DNA from: Sipunculus nudus
Lineage: Eukaryota > Annelida > Sipuncula > Golfingiida > Sipunculidae
Length of the DNA stretch: 64,000 bases
Direction: 5' to 3'
Assembly: GCA_026874595.1 (NCBI GenBank)
Contig: CM049316.1
Span: 68,970,676 to 69,034,675, forward strand
Both the position numbers and the translations under genes were made by a program. The notes beneath the pieces were generated by a model that searched no databases, was not told where the DNA came from, and saw nothing but the letters and a program-made list of their open reading frames with translations. This document shows, piece after piece, positions 26,014 to 36,032 of the stretch (position 1 is its first letter; the number at the start of each line of letters is the position of its first letter).

Positions 26014-27417
26014 ATGGAAAAACGTGTCCACCATGAGAGGTATCGTCTCCACAAGCAAGAACTGGTGTCAGAACTCACAAAGTTGTACACAGTGCAGAGA
26101 TGTCGCGAGTTTGCTGCATGGAAATCTGCAGCGGCTAAAAACCCTTTACTTCGGAGAGCAGTTTCATCCTGGACCGCACATACGGGACATGTGTCACCCA
26201 AGGTGTTCCAGACGTTCGAATCGTACAACAAGGGCGTGATAGCCCCAGTCCTGGCAAACCTCGACCGCTGCCACGCCCGTTCGACAACGGCTGGTGAACG
26301 GTTCCACACGCGACTACAAAATCGTCTCTATAAAGTTACCAATTTGAAAGACGTGGTAGAAATCGCATTCGTAAATGCCCTATTTTGGCAAGCGTCGAGT
26401 TCCGTGCAGGCCGCACACGCCGAATCAAACGCCAGGGGGTTTATACTAAGGGCGCTGACCATGTTGGAATGTTATCCGTTTAAAAAAGGCGAAGACATAC
26501 CTACGCCTGTTTTATTACAATGGGCCAAAGATGTTAAAGTTACCGTTGTATGTGAAACACCCGTCGGACCGCACATCCCAATATCAAACGTCGGTACTGC
26601 CTCAACAGAAAGCAACAGACCTTTGCCGACATGCAACTCTGTGAGGTGGCCACCACGTCGGAAAGTAAAACGGATGGATGCGAAGAAGCGCCTACAGCTG
26701 AAAGGGACGAGGCGGCCGGATGTGGTACTGCTGGCCGCACACCCCAAAGGCCGTTGCGCATGGGTGTGTGTGGTCGAAGTGAAAAGTATCGGCTTCAACG
26801 CAAGTGTCCATAAACAGGATCTCATCCGCTCGCAATATCAACAAGTCGCCAGGACGTTCAAGTACTCCAGTATAGTGTCGCCTGTCTTTTCAAAAGAACG
26901 AATTACGTTCGCGTGTCAATCGGCGTTTTACCAGGTTTGCGACACTACCTGGCGCCTGCGCGAGTTCTTGCATCGATCATCCGCAGCGCACTGGAGAAAG
27001 CGTGCACAGCAACAGCACCGCATACACGCACTTCGCGTTCGTTTCAGTTCATACGTGTGGGTTGGAAAGACGTGCTGTCGCGTGAGACGTTTCACTGTTA
27101 AGGAAAAAGCAGATGCAACACACGATAAAAGGGACAGCGCATCCGAGCGAACATTTCAACCTCAAACAGGCTGTGGAGACGGGGGCCAATTCTCGAACGT
27201 GGCCTTTTCAGAAATGGTGTTCTGCTCTCAAGAATGCGGATATGTTCTTCCTATTGGCGAAGGACGAAGCAACTGTGAAGGCGGCGCCCCCGCAGGGCCC
27301 ATATGTACGTTCCGCGCACCAACTGACCTGTCTGTGCTCGAACACGCCGACCGCTACACAAAAGCGATGTATGAACTGGTGACAACCGTCTGCCCGATTG
27401 AGAAGTACACACAGTAG
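26014..27417 (+). CDS. UL24-like PD-(D/E)XK nuclease, 467 aa
   Basis: The key region is about residues 230-285: KGTRRPDVVLL, then VCVVEVKS, then a helix with RSQYQQVART. The Asp of RRPD, the E-x-K of VEVK and the Q of YQQ give the D ... E-x-K ... Q order of PD-(D/E)XK nucleases. The Arg-Arg-Pro-Asp start and the Gln-rich helix resemble the herpesvirus UL24 family, a conserved but poorly understood nuclear protein with this fold. The N-terminal 200 residues are helical and basic; the C-terminal 150 residues are basic (HWRKRAQQQHRIHALRVR), then disordered. It is longer than typical UL24 proteins, and assignment to UL24 rather than another member of the fold is tentative. The putative catalytic residues are all present. 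Confidence 0.6.
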   Translation: MEKRVHHERYRLHKQELVSELTKLYTVQRCREFAAWKSAAAKNPLLRRAVSSWTAHTGHVSPKVFQTFESYNKGVIAPVLANLDRCHARSTTAGERFHTRLQNRLYKVTNLKDVVEIAFVNALFWQASSSVQAAHAESNARGFILRALTMLECYPFKKGEDIPTPVLLQWAKDVKVTVVCETPVGPHIPISNVGTASTESNRPLPTCNSVRWPPRRKVKRMDAKKRLQLKGTRRPDVVLLAAHPKGRCAWVCVVEVKSIGFNASVHKQDLIRSQYQQVARTFKYSSIVSPVFSKERITFACQSAFYQVCDTTWRLREFLHRSSAAHWRKRAQQQHRIHALRVRFSSYVWVGKTCCRVRRFTVKEKADATHDKRDSASERTFQPQTGCGDGGQFSNVAFSEMVFCSQECGYVLPIGEGRSNCEGGAPAGPICTFRAPTDLSVLEHADRYTKAMYELVTTVCPIEKYTQ

Positions 27418-27592
27418 CGTAGAGTGCTAATAATATTCAATGGCACGGGTACCTCAAAGATCAGGATGCATATGGGGCAGCAGGTTAGACTGATAGAGCA
27501 TGTAGGCGCCCGCTTGTCTCGCATGGTCAATGGCATGCGGTGGCTTTATTGGATTAGAGTTGGAAGTTCCTGACACACATATCACTTTATGA

Positions 27593-30211
27593 ATGCGGTC
27601 TTCTCATGCCATGGCTCAACGGCGCGGAGATCCACATGATACTACTAGCGGACGAAGAAGAAGTGATCATTTGTTCGAAAATGGCACACTGGAGTCGGAC
27701 AAAGAGTTCCACCGCAGGCTTGAAATACTGGACAGCGGGACGTGTTCTGGTGCTAACATTTCTGCGTGGACACCTGACAACGCCGTCATGTCACAGTCTA
27801 CCGCCAATAACCGTTTGCCTCCCTTGTACCATGTTTTACTGGTTCATTCCGCTCGTACCAGGGAGAGTCTGAGGACTGCAAGACTCAAAATGCGCACCAT
27901 GAGGGACGGGTACCTACCGCTTTTACGGCTGAAAGCGAAACGGCTGCACGATGAAGCTGTGACAGACGTCCACGACCGATACCGGACAGAGTTGTTGGAC
28001 CTCATACGGTTAATGGAACCGGGGACCCAGGACGCGCTGTGCATCGCCGGGGAAAGGGTTAAGGGGTTAGCCGAAGACTTTTTACGACGGACCACAGGCG
28101 ACACCGCCCGTGCGGCTGAACTCACGGATGCACTCATGGGACATTTGACAACACTGAACGACGCATTCAGTCGACGGCCTCCAGAAATGGTCCATCCAGA
28201 GGAAGAGGACCAGCGCAGGTCTCGTAGCCCATTGCGTCAACCAACATCACGACCCTGCCCTGATGAACTGATGAGTCGTGGAAACAAAGCAGACGCTTCT
28301 GTTCCCCCGCTCGTGGAGCAGCTGGTACCCATGATGGTAAAAACGGTAGATGGCCAGACACGTACTAAAAGGGCTTTGCAGACAATGAACATGTCAAAAC
28401 GCGCGTTGCTTACGTGCCGCCAACGTTTACCTGCATTCCAACTTCCGACCGAGCATGCGAAAAGAGTACTCGCGGCTTCCACGCAACAGTGTGATCGCCC
28501 AGCATTGCCCGTGTACGGTCCCGAGACACATTTACTTTTCCATATGATTACGTCAAAGGGGAAAAAAATAAAGGATTTCACCAGGTCACGTTTGTCCAGT
28601 TTGCAAGATACATTGCTCCGGCATGAAATGGGACCAACCGACCCGTCCTTGGCTAACGTGAACCTGGTCCCGCCAGGCCGCCAGGGAAGCAGCGGGGCCT
28701 GGAGGGTGCCACAGGACAGTAAGGGTTCTTTCGTTACCGTCGCACCAGCATTCGTGCTCGCTGTCAACAACGCCGTGGCAGATGTCGGAACGTTGACTCA
28801 CCAACTGGACTGTGATGCGAACCGGCACTTCTCGGACCTCTACGCCGGCCTTTGGTACCTGTACGCTTGGTATGAGATATCGCAAAATAACCGTCAGATA
28901 CAATATGTGATGTCCCGCAGGTGGGCGGATGTCGTGGCGAGCACGCCAGTGGCTCTCGAGTGTTACTACGACATGTTCCTGACGGGGTTCAAATGCGGAA
29001 AGAAGGATTTAGGTTACAGACCACTGTTGCAAACTGGACTGGAATGGGAGGCCCTCCCTCCTTTAGGAGGTTTTCCAACGGCCGCTTCCGTATCGGGTTC
29101 TGTTGCTGCCACGACATGTAACGATTCATGCTGGGAGGGCATACAAAATGACGTGTCCGAGTCCCAGAGGGAAGCAAGTGAAAGTCATATGACGCACGCG
29201 GACCCCTTGAACCAAAAGGCAGACTGGACACCTTACGTCGTGTGGCCACAGCCATCGTACGGCAGTGCGGAAAAGCTAATGACGTCCTCATGCCACACGG
29301 CAGACATGCTGTACACTATGGTCTTTGGTGCCACGCCCAGGGACGAGGAAGGGAACCCGAGCTACCGGTTAGAGGACAGGCCCATTCAGGCCGTTCTGAC
29401 AGACGAGAACGCATCAGATGACTGCAGGGGCGTCTTCTACGCGTTGTACAAGTACAGTAGCGTTCGGCGAGCAGCAGTGCTAGGGATTAACGTCACGCTG
29501 CTGCTGTACGCTATAGGATGGCACCGGACTAAACAAACATGGGAAGCGTTTACTTCATCTATTTTGATGTATTTGAAAGGTATGGATCGCCGAGTCACCA
29601 CATCAAGCGCTTTCCCCGGTTTATGGCTTTTGTGTCTGCTGAACGACAGGCAAGACCTGGCGGGTGCAGTCAAAGCGTACGAGGAAGAATGGGCCAAGCG
29701 TAGAGAAACAGAGAGTGCTGCTGAATCACGGGACACACTATACATCCCCGGAATGGAGATGCACGAATGGATGGACAGGCAATACGACGGGGCACCTTAC
29801 GCTTTGTTAGTTCTTCGCCAGCTTGTATACAACCTGACAGATATTGATAAACTCTCCGCAGATATATGTTTGGACCCTACTGCAACTCTCCGCCTTGATG
29901 GTAAAAGACACAACAAAAAGTCACAGAAACTTGCAAAAATACGGTCCTCTGTTCTGTTACTGCGCAACATAGCATTTCAGGAGGTTGAAAAAAATATAAA
30001 CGCTTTGGGAATTTGTACGGCATCAAACATACAAGAGGGCACAGCAGCACACACAAAATGGTACATACTAAAGAACGCCATATACACCACCATGTACATG
30101 TTCAAACCCTTCGCAAACAATCTGTACTCGACCCCCAAAGGTCATGATTACGTATGGCAATTCATAACACAAGGTTTCACGCATAAGGAAGAACCCAATG
30201 TTTTTATGTGA
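27593..30211 (+). CDS. Large protein of unknown function, 872 aa
   Basis: Unrecognised. The start is ATG 27593 (MRSSHAMAQRRG); ATG 27611 is an alternative. Residues 1-60 are polar and basic. Residues about 85-190 look helical, with many Arg/Leu pairs (LRTARLKMRTMRDGYLPLLRLKAKRL). A basic Ser/Pro-rich linker follows near 200-225, and then a long globular region with Trp- and Tyr-rich stretches (FSDLYAGLWYLYAWYEI) and a C-terminal domain rich in aromatic residues. No signal peptide, membrane segment or enzyme motif is seen. Its length and intact frame suggest a conserved structural, tegument or replication-associated protein. A poly(A) signal AATAAA is near 30354. Confidence 0.8.
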   Translation: MRSSHAMAQRRGDPHDTTSGRRRSDHLFENGTLESDKEFHRRLEILDSGTCSGANISAWTPDNAVMSQSTANNRLPPLYHVLLVHSARTRESLRTARLKMRTMRDGYLPLLRLKAKRLHDEAVTDVHDRYRTELLDLIRLMEPGTQDALCIAGERVKGLAEDFLRRTTGDTARAAELTDALMGHLTTLNDAFSRRPPEMVHPEEEDQRRSRSPLRQPTSRPCPDELMSRGNKADASVPPLVEQLVPMMVKTVDGQTRTKRALQTMNMSKRALLTCRQRLPAFQLPTEHAKRVLAASTQQCDRPALPVYGPETHLLFHMITSKGKKIKDFTRSRLSSLQDTLLRHEMGPTDPSLANVNLVPPGRQGSSGAWRVPQDSKGSFVTVAPAFVLAVNNAVADVGTLTHQLDCDANRHFSDLYAGLWYLYAWYEISQNNRQIQYVMSRRWADVVASTPVALECYYDMFLTGFKCGKKDLGYRPLLQTGLEWEALPPLGGFPTAASVSGSVAATTCNDSCWEGIQNDVSESQREASESHMTHADPLNQKADWTPYVVWPQPSYGSAEKLMTSSCHTADMLYTMVFGATPRDEEGNPSYRLEDRPIQAVLTDENASDDCRGVFYALYKYSSVRRAAVLGINVTLLLYAIGWHRTKQTWEAFTSSILMYLKGMDRRVTTSSAFPGLWLLCLLNDRQDLAGAVKAYEEEWAKRRETESAAESRDTLYIPGMEMHEWMDRQYDGAPYALLVLRQLVYNLTDIDKLSADICLDPTATLRLDGKRHNKKSQKLAKIRSSVLLLRNIAFQEVEKNINALGICTASNIQEGTAAHTKWYILKNAIYTTMYMFKPFANNLYSTPKGHDYVWQFITQGFTHKEEPNVFM

Positions 30212-30442
30212 ATGTCGTATTCGAGAATGGCATCCATACACACGCATACTTATACACATTTGAATAGATTCACAAGAGATATTGCATAATGCTTAAGTAT
30301 AATATGTCAAACTGATATTTTGGGAACACTGTTGCTTCATATTATATATCAACAATAAAACAGTTGTATGTCCATGATCTATTGTTTGTTATACATACAT
30401 AGATATGTGTGTGTGTTGAAACATTAGTTTATATTTTGCTAT
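30212..30442. other. Convergent intergenic region
   Basis: AT-rich, with AATAAA at about 30354-30359 serving the upstream plus-strand gene. No gene is seen. Confidence 0.5.
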
Positions 30443-33034
30443 TTAAAGTTTGTAAGGTTCGACAGCGGGGGTGAGTCCTGATGTGGAGGTCCACGCCTGA
30501 CACGTCATTTCTAATGTGTCCCACGGCACCTGCTGCTGCTTTTCGTTCACGTCTCCGTCAACAGCCCACAAGGCGTGGCGTTTCTGTTGAAGCCATGTGA
30601 AATAAGCGTAAACGCCATTTACAGGTGACAAGGACCCAACTGACGGGTCGGCTGTGCAGTCGTACAAAGCGGACACGAAATCGCCATTGCGGGACCTGTA
30701 AGCTGTGCTTTGCCCGCTGAGAACAGAATCGGTCTTCCGCCCTACCCTGCCAAAACGGTCAGTTGGTCCGTGGCGTGCTCGTTGTGCGCAAGGGTCGTAA
30801 TCGGCCGAGCACAACTGCAATGGTTTACACGCTGCAGGCGAAAACCGTTTGCGGAGTGTGCGCGCCAGCTGCGGCATATGGGGCCCGCTCCCGACGGCCA
30901 CTGAACCCCACGTATATACCAACGGGCAGTCTTTGGACTGATCGCAATCTCCGTCCGAAGCGGTGCTTTTATCTGCGCCGCCCCGCGTGTCTCTTAAGTT
31001 GTAGACGCACGAAATCAGACGTGACGCCAGAAAATTTAATGGGCACTCATTGGCGCGTTCCGTGTTTTGCATGGCCCTCTGCATTGCAACGTCGAGCTCT
31101 CCTACGCTTTCAATGACACGCCGATGGGACTCCACAAGTGCGTGCAGGGTGTGTGGGTTGCTGGCTTTCGGGTACGTGGCGGAACAGCATTTGTGAAGAT
31201 TGCACGGCAAAGACGCGGTGACTGACCTGTTTTCATCAACGTCGGCGTCCTCGACCGCCACGCATTCCGGCGTCTTGCCCGTGTTGCCCCCCACAGGGGT
31301 GACGTGAATATTTTTGATACGTAGACGTGTGGTGCACTTAATTGGGACGAGGACAGACAGTGCCACACCTGGAAACTTCCTTGCTTTCACCGCGCGTGTG
31401 TACCTGACCATTTTCCCTGGAATGCGTGACACGTTCGTTGGTCCGTGGTGGTCCACGCAAAAATTAACATTCACGACGACAATACCGGGAACGTTCCGGG
31501 TCAAGTGGTGCTGCGCAACCGGGTCGGAAATGTGGGCACACACATGCCGTTGGAGTTCCGAGAGAAGGAGATTCTGTATACCTCCCCTGTTGTTGTTGGT
31601 CCGTTGGATCATGAGCCCTTGACTACGTTGAGCACTTCTAGAGAATGTTGCACCGGAATGATTTTTTACGGTCCCTTCAGAACTGTACGTGGTCATCCTG
31701 GGGCCGCTGAACGTGACGTACACGCGATTCGTATCAAAAGCCGTGCCTCCCCATGCAAGGTGTACGGCACCTGCCGTATCACCGCTTCCAAGTACGGCGC
31801 CCCCTTGACTGGAACTTCCCCAGACGGAAATATACGGAGACGCCAGGGGGATCTTCCCATAAACAGGGTGAGGCATTTTGCAGTCGTCAGAACCCGTCGC
31901 ACGCCAGACAACCTGGGTGGCATCGTCATTAAAAGACAGACACTGCAGCACGTGCACATCCAGCAAACCCGGATCGGGTCGCTGGTCTGTGTCTGGAACG
32001 CTTGACGCTTGGCGCGCCGACCGATAGACATCACTCAGTCCTTCGTCTGAATTGAAGGGAGCGGGTACAGGATGGACATTAGGGTTCCGTATAAGATCGT
32101 TCAGCGTTTCCAAAATCCCGACGAAGCGCGCAGAAGCTGCAGTGCCCTCTTGCGCGGTCTGTGGATGAGCGTTCTGCCAGTTGTTGGTTTTCCACGGCAT
32201 AACGTCTCGCCATTCCCTGTGTAGAGACACGGTCGCGGGGACATAGTGAGCCTTCCACCAGGCTGTGGCCGGACACGAGACGTGACTCTCCGACACGTCT
32301 GTCGCATCTCGTGCATGGCCACACCGTCTCGGAGAAACCGCGCAACCGACTGCAAGATGTAACAGTAACCGTTTGATCTGAACAGACCTGCACCCGAATC
32401 CAAGAAGACAACTCGTCGGGTGTCTTTGACCGCTCCCAGACCCATTTTCCAGGCTGACCTTTTCATGATCTGCCTGCCATTCCAAAATGTCCCAGCATTC
32501 AGGGCAAGGTGTTTCAGCCGGCCCAGCTGCTTCAGTCCTTTTGTGACAGAAGTGGTCCGTTTCTGGCGCACCTGACGGAAACCAAACCCAGAACATGTCG
32601 CTGTTTTTGTTCCATTTCTTTTTAGAAGGTCCAGTCTTCTCATCTTTCACACAGCTGCGCGGCGAAGTTGATTGGAAACCACCTCGGGTGAGCACGTCGG
32701 GAATTAAACTAGACCTGTGGTGCCAAGGCACACTGAAACTGCGGGCCCGAGGATCGTGGGAACTAGGCGGTTTGAAACGCAAGAGGCCCTGGGACGTACG
32801 GTATGCTTTAAGGAAGAGGTCGTGCCTGTAAGCCTTTATGCCCGGCACGCCTACGAAACCGTCCACCTCCGTGAACGGGATGCAAACCTCATTGGCCTGT
32901 CGATTGACTTGGCTCACGAGGTTTCTGCACGTGTTCAACAGGTGGTGCACAGCATGACATATGTTCCACACACCTTCACCACGTTTGATAAAAGTTACTC
33001 TTTCGTTTGCGGCCTGCGCAAGCGCATCTGCGAT
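30443..33034 (-). pseudogene. C-terminal part of a large unknown protein, separated from its N-terminal part by one amber codon
   Basis: The frame from 33034 to 30443 is open for 863 codons and is in phase with the gene upstream (33035-34135); only a TAG at 33035-33037 separates them. The first ATG after the TAG is at 32596, 146 codons later, although the sequence before it (VCIPFTEVDGFVGVPGIKAY...) reads as normal protein. The region therefore looks like the body of one 1241-codon gene. Content: Cys/His pairs (ETPCPECWDIL, HFCHKR), a SAxRFVGILETLNDL helix, a strand-rich centre (VYVTFSGPRMTTYSSEG, GIVVVNVNFCVDHHG) and a Cys-rich segment near the C-terminus. No family is recognised. It could be expressed by readthrough, be dead, or be intact in the true genome. 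Confidence 0.65.
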
Positions 33035-34135
33035 CTATTCAGTACGCAAGATGGCATTGTACTCCCCGAACATGCCTGTGTCTACAGCGTATTGCATCCA
33101 GGCGACGTTTGCAGCCTCCCACCACCCCGCTGCTGCGGTACGGCGCAGAGTCTGAACGGGAATCGGCAGCGCCTTTTCTGCCAGGGCGTTCTGTATGAAT
33201 ACAGGGTACTTATGACTGCATATACCTATGGCACGTTCAGGGGACAAAAGTCTGCACAGGAGATACAAGAGGGCTGAATCGGGCACGCGACTCAGAGACG
33301 GTAAGCATGCTTCCATTAGCATGCGGTCGAACAACGTGTGGAAGTGTTCAGCTGGACGCGTGGACGGGTTGCTACCTGACACCGCCCATGAATCTAAATG
33401 TGGCTTACAACTGACATGGCCTGAAGGCCACACGATAAAAAAACGAGACCTGACACACGTCCGCGTTTCCAGGCACAGGCGTTTTGCTGACGGGGCCCGT
33501 CCGTCAGTATCGTCCAGATCTGGTTGACATGTTCCCGCGTAACGGCAGAAACCGGCCGATGCTCTGTTCCATTCAGGTGTAGCGTTCCAAGCAGGGGGCT
33601 GCTTGCCACAACGAGCAGACAGGCCGTTCCACGTGTCCGTCACGTCGTAAGCTAGCACGTCGCGTGCCAACTCTTCTTTTGCTGAGTCCTGATATGGACA
33701 TATCACCCTGACATGCACAACACCCGCCCCTTCGACCATCCGTGTCGCGGCATGTTCCAGTGCCACGATGAAACGGTGACGTAAATGTTCTGATATATCA
33801 TCGGCACCCGGTGTGCAGAAACGGGCCAGCAAGACAGCCACTTTTGTCATACGGACACCGTCCACATCCGGCACGGGCTGTGACACGCACCACCGGGTCC
33901 CGCAAGCCTTTACAACGCTGTCGACCAGTTCAACTTCTCTCTTGTAGTCAGCGTGAGTGGAGGGTGGGAACGGGAAACTGCGCGCAAACAGGTGACCGAA
34001 TATCTGAAGGAGACGACGGTGATCCCAACCGTCTTTTGATTGTGCATGATAATCCCTCACCTTGTGTACTGGGACCCATTCATCAAGGATGCAAGGTGTG
34101 TCGATCCTGGCAGAAACCTGGCACAGGTCCTCCAT
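33035..34135 (-). CDS. N-terminal part of the same large unknown protein, ending at an amber codon, 366 aa
   Basis: Start at ATG 34135 (MEDLCQVSARID); the frame before it begins with TTG, and a TATA box TATAAAAA at 34213-34220 fits this start. The product ends at TAG 33035-33037, after which the same frame continues without a further stop to 30443. Visible features: Leu-rich helices (DALLYLLCRLLSPERAIG-like near the C-terminus), a stretch VVHVRVICPY, a nuclear-signal-like SAKRLC and many Cys. No enzyme motif is seen. It could be a complete short protein, but the coding-like sequence right after the stop argues for interruption of a longer one. Confidence 0.7.
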   Translation of the reverse strand: MEDLCQVSARIDTPCILDEWVPVHKVRDYHAQSKDGWDHRRLLQIFGHLFARSFPFPPSTHADYKREVELVDSVVKACGTRWCVSQPVPDVDGVRMTKVAVLLARFCTPGADDISEHLRHRFIVALEHAATRMVEGAGVVHVRVICPYQDSAKEELARDVLAYDVTDTWNGLSARCGKQPPAWNATPEWNRASAGFCRYAGTCQPDLDDTDGRAPSAKRLCLETRTCVRSRFFIVWPSGHVSCKPHLDSWAVSGSNPSTRPAEHFHTLFDRMLMEACLPSLSRVPDSALLYLLCRLLSPERAIGICSHKYPVFIQNALAEKALPIPVQTLRRTAAAGWWEAANVAWMQYAVDTGMFGEYNAILRTE

Positions 34136-34212
34136 CCCGCTTCCTCTCTCCACAGCCTGTAACTGCAATTATGATATGCAACACACTGGCTAACATCGGT
34201 GCGTGTCTGTTT

Positions 34213-34220
34213 TTTTTATA
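34213..34220 (-). promoter_or_regulatory. TATA box of the 34135 gene
   Basis: TATAAAAA on the minus strand, about 80 bp upstream of ATG 34135. Confidence 0.6.
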
Positions 34221-34244
34221 CATCCTAATCTGCTACTGAATCAT

Positions 34245-34264
34245 GATCACGTGATCACGTGATC
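34245..34264. promoter_or_regulatory. Double E-box palindrome
   Basis: A perfect 20-bp palindrome, GATCACGTGATCACGTGATC, with two TCACGTGA boxes, lies 25 bp upstream of the TATA box at 34213-34220. It is probably a binding site for a dimeric bHLH-Zip factor. Confidence 0.55.
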
Positions 34265-34367
34265 TATCTGGCGTAAGAAGACTGCTATGAATGACACATC
34301 CATCACACACAATAATGCTATACCACACACCTTTTTCGAATAAAAACAAACAACAGCGTGCCATATT

Positions 34368-34373
34368 TTTTAT
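34368..34373 (-). terminator. Poly(A) signal of the 393-aa gene
   Basis: AATAAA on the minus strand about 70 bp past the stop at 34445. Confidence 0.55.
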
Positions 34374-34444
34374 TGCATTTACAATCCACCATGTACATTG
34401 CTCATATATATATAGAGCGAGAGAAAGATGTTTTTCATGCCTTG

Positions 34445-35626
34445 TCAATGCAATACAACTCTTTTCAGGAACGTTGCTGCATCGTATATGTCTCTCGTGA
34501 AGTTTCCCGGGATGACATGGAGGCGCAACCACGAGATCGCGTCTATAGACCTGTGGCCACCACAAACGTATAAGCACATAAAAAACAAAGCTGTACAAAT
34601 ACACGAAAATACTAAGTACACCTTACATGCATACAGTCGGCGAACGTGGCACAAAAAAACCAGCAGAACCAGACTCGAGACACTCGTCAGAAACCACGTA
34701 AGTACACGCACCACATTACAAACGAGGCTGCTGGAGAACCGAGGCCATATGTGCGTTCTCCTAAAGCGCATCCACAGTTTCCTGAAAGGCAGGTTCGGAT
34801 CGGACGCCGCCAGCAGGCTGTGCAAGGTGGTCTTAGATCGTCCGTACAGTCCTGTCCTTTCCTGGCATTTCGAATCAGCATTACGGGACCAAAATTCGGC
34901 GACTGCCCTGTCTTCTTCCTGTAAAATGTTCCTTGAACGGTTCACCAGACTACCGTCGTATTTCACGGCTGATCCCGCCTGCATGCGCTTCTTGTAATTC
35001 ACAAGACGCAGAGGATATACTGGCCCGGCTGTAGTCTGCACGTCCTGCGATACCCGTTCCAAACATATGGCGTCTTCCTCGACACTTTCACTTTCTGTTT
35101 CGGAATCTGTGCAGTATACAGAGCAATCAGAGTCACTGGAACTGTCTTCGTTGTCATCAACGACGTCGCTGTGAGTGACGCGCGGATGCCGCAGGAAACT
35201 GTGTAAGGGGACCATGCAAGGCATCTCACCCGCGCTGGTTTCACCCAGCGGCTGGATGTACTCGGTATTCACCTTGTGATACGTCATGTCGCAGTCTGGC
35301 TCTGTTTCCGACCCGGGGCGTCTCACGATGGACACGAGTCCACCAGCAGCCTGACTCATTAATTTCAGATACCATGTCCCCGACCCGTCCAGCACCCGTA
35401 ATACTTTGTACAGCGAAGATAGGCTAACCCGTTTGATACCTGCGCAGCTGCCGATGTTGACGCAGGCGGGTGTATTGGGATCAGAAACAGACGGACATAC
35501 ATGTTCCCCCAATAACCTGAAATCCAAAGAATGTTTGGGGTTTTCATATTGCACGTGAGCCTGCACGACGTCCCGAAGTGCGGGCGGCCGTTCACTTCCC
35601 TTCCCTGCAGCGTGATCCTCAAACAT
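34445..35626 (-). CDS. Membrane protein with C-terminal hairpin anchor, 393 aa
   Basis: Start at ATG 35626 (MFEDHAAGKG). Residues 1-150 are a soluble domain. Residues about 160-190 are a long acidic Ser/Asp stretch (DNEDSSSDSDCS, DSETESESVEED), a typical casein-kinase-2 target. A basic helical region follows. Two hydrophobic segments stand near the C-terminus, about residues 310-332 (VLTWFLTSVSSLVLLVFLC) and 338-362 (YLVFSCICTALFFMCLYVC), with a short loop between them and about 30 residues after. With no signal peptide, it is likely tail-anchored with a large cytosolic or nuclear domain, as in herpesvirus nuclear-egress (UL34-type) proteins, but I see no sequence match that proves this. The gene begins 14 bp after the stop of the next minus-strand gene. 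Confidence 0.75.
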   Translation of the reverse strand: MFEDHAAGKGSERPPALRDVVQAHVQYENPKHSLDFRLLGEHVCPSVSDPNTPACVNIGSCAGIKRVSLSSLYKVLRVLDGSGTWYLKLMSQAAGGLVSIVRRPGSETEPDCDMTYHKVNTEYIQPLGETSAGEMPCMVPLHSFLRHPRVTHSDVVDDNEDSSSDSDCSVYCTDSETESESVEEDAICLERVSQDVQTTAGPVYPLRLVNYKKRMQAGSAVKYDGSLVNRSRNILQEEDRAVAEFWSRNADSKCQERTGLYGRSKTTLHSLLAASDPNLPFRKLWMRFRRTHIWPRFSSSLVCNVVRVLTWFLTSVSSLVLLVFLCHVRRLYACKVYLVFSCICTALFFMCLYVCGGHRSIDAISWLRLHVIPGNFTRDIYDAATFLKRVVLH

Positions 35627-35639
35627 GCCTTCCCTGACC

Positions 35640-35939
35640 TCAAATGCTGGTGCAGTCCCGAAGCAGACGTAGATTGTTGGTCACAGCTTTGGAGTGTACT
35701 TCACAAAAGTGTCCGTCTCTTGCGCTCTGAATGGCAGATGCCCTGACCCCGGTCACAACAAAATGTTGGAGAGCAGACAGTGAGGTGCAAGGTCGATTAT
35801 CCTTTGTCCGTGGAAATGTGTCCAGTAGCTCTCTCGGTGTCACGGTCTGGAAGTACACCAGATCGGTTGCGGGCGATGACTGCTGCTGAGTCGCGCGTGA
35901 CGCATCATTACCCGACCCATCGGCAGTCTGTTGATACAT
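35640..35939 (-). CDS. Small protein of unknown function, 99 aa
   Basis: Start at ATG 35939 (MYQQTADGSG); the frame upstream begins with GTG. The N-terminal 30 residues are polar and Gln/Ser-rich; the rest (PRELLDTFPRTKDNRPCTSLSALQHFVVTGVRASAIQSARDG) looks like a small helical domain. It sits between terminase exon 2 and the membrane-protein gene, with 13 bp to the latter, so the two may share a transcript. A TAAATAAAAG element at 36004-36013 can act as its TATA box and also as the poly(A) signal of the terminase. No family is recognised. Confidence 0.55.
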   Translation of the reverse strand: MYQQTADGSGNDASRATQQQSSPATDLVYFQTVTPRELLDTFPRTKDNRPCTSLSALQHFVVTGVRASAIQSARDGHFCEVHSKAVTNNLRLLRDCTSI

Positions 35940-36004
35940 ACGGGCACGTGTCAGATTTTCCGAACATAACACGCAGTGCGTACCATTTTAGGACATGTGC
36001 CCCT

Positions 36005-36010
36005 TTTATT
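36005..36010 (-). terminator. Poly(A) signal of the terminase gene
   Basis: AATAAA on the minus strand about 25 bp past the terminase stop, within CCTTAAATAAAAGG. It doubles as a TATA-like element for the 99-aa gene. Confidence 0.6.
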
Positions 36011-36032
36011 TAAGGGGAAAACATCGTGCATC

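Noticed and set aside
33035-33083. A short intron that would remove the amber codon at 33035
   Set aside because: Candidate GT/AG pairs here give introns of 35 or 49 bp that shift the frame and are too short.
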